The translations under genes and the position numbers were made by a program. A model generated the notes under the pieces. That model saw only the letters and a list, made by a program, of their open reading frames with translations. It searched no databases and had not been told where the DNA came from. This document shows, in pieces, positions 63,089 through 64,000 of a stretch of DNA of 64,000 nucleotides (position 1 is the stretch's first letter; each line of letters begins with the position of its first letter). Origin of the DNA: Eutrophovita brisbanensis (GTDB taxonomy: Bacteria; Pseudomonadota; Gammaproteobacteria; Burkholderiales; Eutrophovitaceae); NCBI GenBank assembly GCA_038147395.1, contig JAYQTM010000001.1, positions 1,426,001-1,490,000 on the forward strand. The letters are read 5' to 3'.

Positions 63089-64000
63089 CTAATCTTCAGC
63101 GTTGTCGAGTTTTGCCTTCAAAAGCGCACCAAGATTGGTTGTGCCAGCACTCTGACTGTCACTGTCTGCAGCGTGCTTTTTGATCGCCTCGGCCTCATCT
63201 GACGCCTCTTTTGCCTTAATCGATAAGCTGACGACACGAGTTTTCTTGTCCACTCCCATCACCATAGCTTCTACCGTTTGTCCAGCCGAAAAAGAATCCA
63301 ATCGAACATCCCGATCGCGAGACAGATCACTAGATTTGATAAAGCCCTTTACGTTTTCGTCGATATCTAACGTCAAACCTCTGTCCTCAACTGAAGAGAT
63401 CGTAGCGGAAATCACACTGCCTTTGCTCAAGGAGACCTCGGAGCCGCCCATCGGATCCTCACTCAATTGCTTAACACCGAGAGATATTCTCTCTCTCTCA
63501 ACGTCAATAGCTAGAACAACTGCTTCAACCTCGTCGCCCTTCTTATAGTTCCGAACAGCATCCTCACCTTGTTCAGTCCAAGAAAGGTCTGAGGTGTGGA
63601 CCAGCCCATCGATCCCACCAGGAAGGCCGATAAAAATACCGAAATCAGTTATGGACTTAATTGAACCAGAAACTTTGTCCCCTTTTGAAGCGCTTTGCTC
63701 AAACTCTTGCCACGGGTTTGGAGTGCATTGTTTCATACCTAGGGAAATACGACGACGGTCCTCGTCGATTTCGAGGATCATAATCTCTACCTCATCCCCG
63801 AGCTGTACCACCTTGCCAGGGTGAACATTCCTATTAGTCCAATCCATCTCAGACACGTGAACAAGTCCCTCAATTCCAGGCTCAATCTCAACAAAGGCGC
63901 CGTAATCAGTGAGGTTTGAGATCTTGCCGAACAAACGAGTCCCCTCAGGAAGTCGTCTCGCGAGACCCAACCACGGATCCTCCCCAAGCTGCTTCAAGCC
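63089..64000 (-). CDS. rpsA: 30S ribosomal protein S1, C-terminal part (5' end outside window)
   Basis: The frame is open to the right edge of the window, so the N-terminal domains are missing. Three S1/OB repeats remain (about repeats 4-6): TDYGAFVEIEPGIEGLVHVSEMDW, TDFGIFIGLPGGIDGLVHTSDLSW, and a degenerate last one (GLTLDIDENVKGFIKSSDLS). KQLGEDPW and LGMKQC are S1 signatures. It brings mRNA to the ribosome. The gene order rpsA-ihfB is conserved in gammaproteobacteria. Confidence 0.96.
   Translation of the reverse strand, partial: GLKQLGEDPWLGLARRLPEGTRLFGKISNLTDYGAFVEIEPGIEGLVHVSEMDWTNRNVHPGKVVQLGDEVEIMILEIDEDRRRISLGMKQCTPNPWQEFEQSASKGDKVSGSIKSITDFGIFIGLPGGIDGLVHTSDLSWTEQGEDAVRNYKKGDEVEAVVLAIDVERERISLGVKQLSEDPMGGSEVSLSKGSVISATISSVEDRGLTLDIDENVKGFIKSSDLSRDRDVRLDSFSAGQTVEAMVMGVDKKTRVVSLSIKAKEASDEAEAIKKHAADSDSQSAGTTNLGALLKAKLDNAED

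Noticed and set aside
1..64000. CRISPR array, insertion sequence, prophage or toxin-antitoxin pair
   Set aside because: No regularly spaced repeats, transposase, phage structural gene or recognisable toxin/antitoxin pair was found by reading both strands.

Overview
The window looks like a chromosomal segment of a marine, free-living gammaproteobacterium of moderate GC content (judged by eye, not computed). Several things point there: the conserved block rpsA-ihfB-lapA-lapB-pyrF, the heptose genes hldE/hldD next to cysM and rlmD, a tRNA-Pro/Arg/His cluster like that of Pseudomonas-type genomes, DksA, MlaA, a TorF-type porin, and a two-component pair of the proteobacterial dedicated sortase type. 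No phage, integrase, insertion sequence or CRISPR array was seen. The species cannot be named from the sequence alone.

Layout. 1-2.5 kb (+): the tail of an unknown gene, an alpha/beta hydrolase, and dgoK-dgoA for the last steps of 2-keto-3-deoxygalactonate breakdown. 2.5-9.2 kb (mostly -): speD-speE (spermidine), an atypical SDR, mlaA (+), an EamA transporter, a SirB1-like protein and an RhlE-like helicase. 9.4-16.7 kb: tRNA-Arg(CCT), then an orphan PdsR/PdsS-like two-component system whose kinase is split by a frameshift, small unknown secreted and membrane proteins, a SET-domain protein, a CorA/ZntB-like transporter and a Sel1-repeat protein. 16.7-24.8 kb: carbonic anhydrase, HtpX, an ABC-F ATPase, a PCu(A)C copper chaperone with a HupE/UreJ-like membrane protein, a cation/proton antiporter and a second DEAD-box helicase.

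25-30.8 kb is a catabolic locus. A minus-strand operon encodes a NicX-like ring-opening dioxygenase, a NicD-like hydrolase, a large flavin monooxygenase and a lipoprotein solute receptor, divergent from a TorF-like porin. It suggests uptake and degradation of a hydroxylated N-heterocycle. 30.9-34.8 kb is a compatible-solute operon (sugar-phosphoglycerate phosphatase, GpgS-like glycosyltransferase, GH13 glycosyl phosphorylase with a frameshift), probably for glucosylglycerate. It is followed by an orphan molybdenum-hydroxylase large subunit, a CNNM-type CBS protein, three tRNAs, dksA and a radical SAM protein.

40-44.5 kb holds a second catabolic operon: a phenol-hydroxylase-like flavoprotein, cobalt-type nitrile hydratase alpha and beta and its accessory protein, with a convergent SDR. 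44.5-50.4 kb is a tight plus-strand operon (FAD oxidoreductase, DUF1365, CFA-synthase-like methyltransferase with a frameshift, MFS, DUF3833, SDR). It matches a fatty-acid-modification set known from RpoE/ChrR photo-oxidative stress regulons, and a diiron desaturase-like protein and a cupin follow. 52-54.4 kb: a cyclase-family enzyme and three tiny membrane proteins. 54.6-64 kb: tRNA-Ser, a BI-1 protein, rlmD, an exonuclease, cysM, hldD, hldE (kinase only), pyrF, lapB, lapA, ihfB and the 3' part of rpsA. Three independent frameshifts, all of the same +1 type, interrupt otherwise intact genes; these may be real decay or sequence errors.
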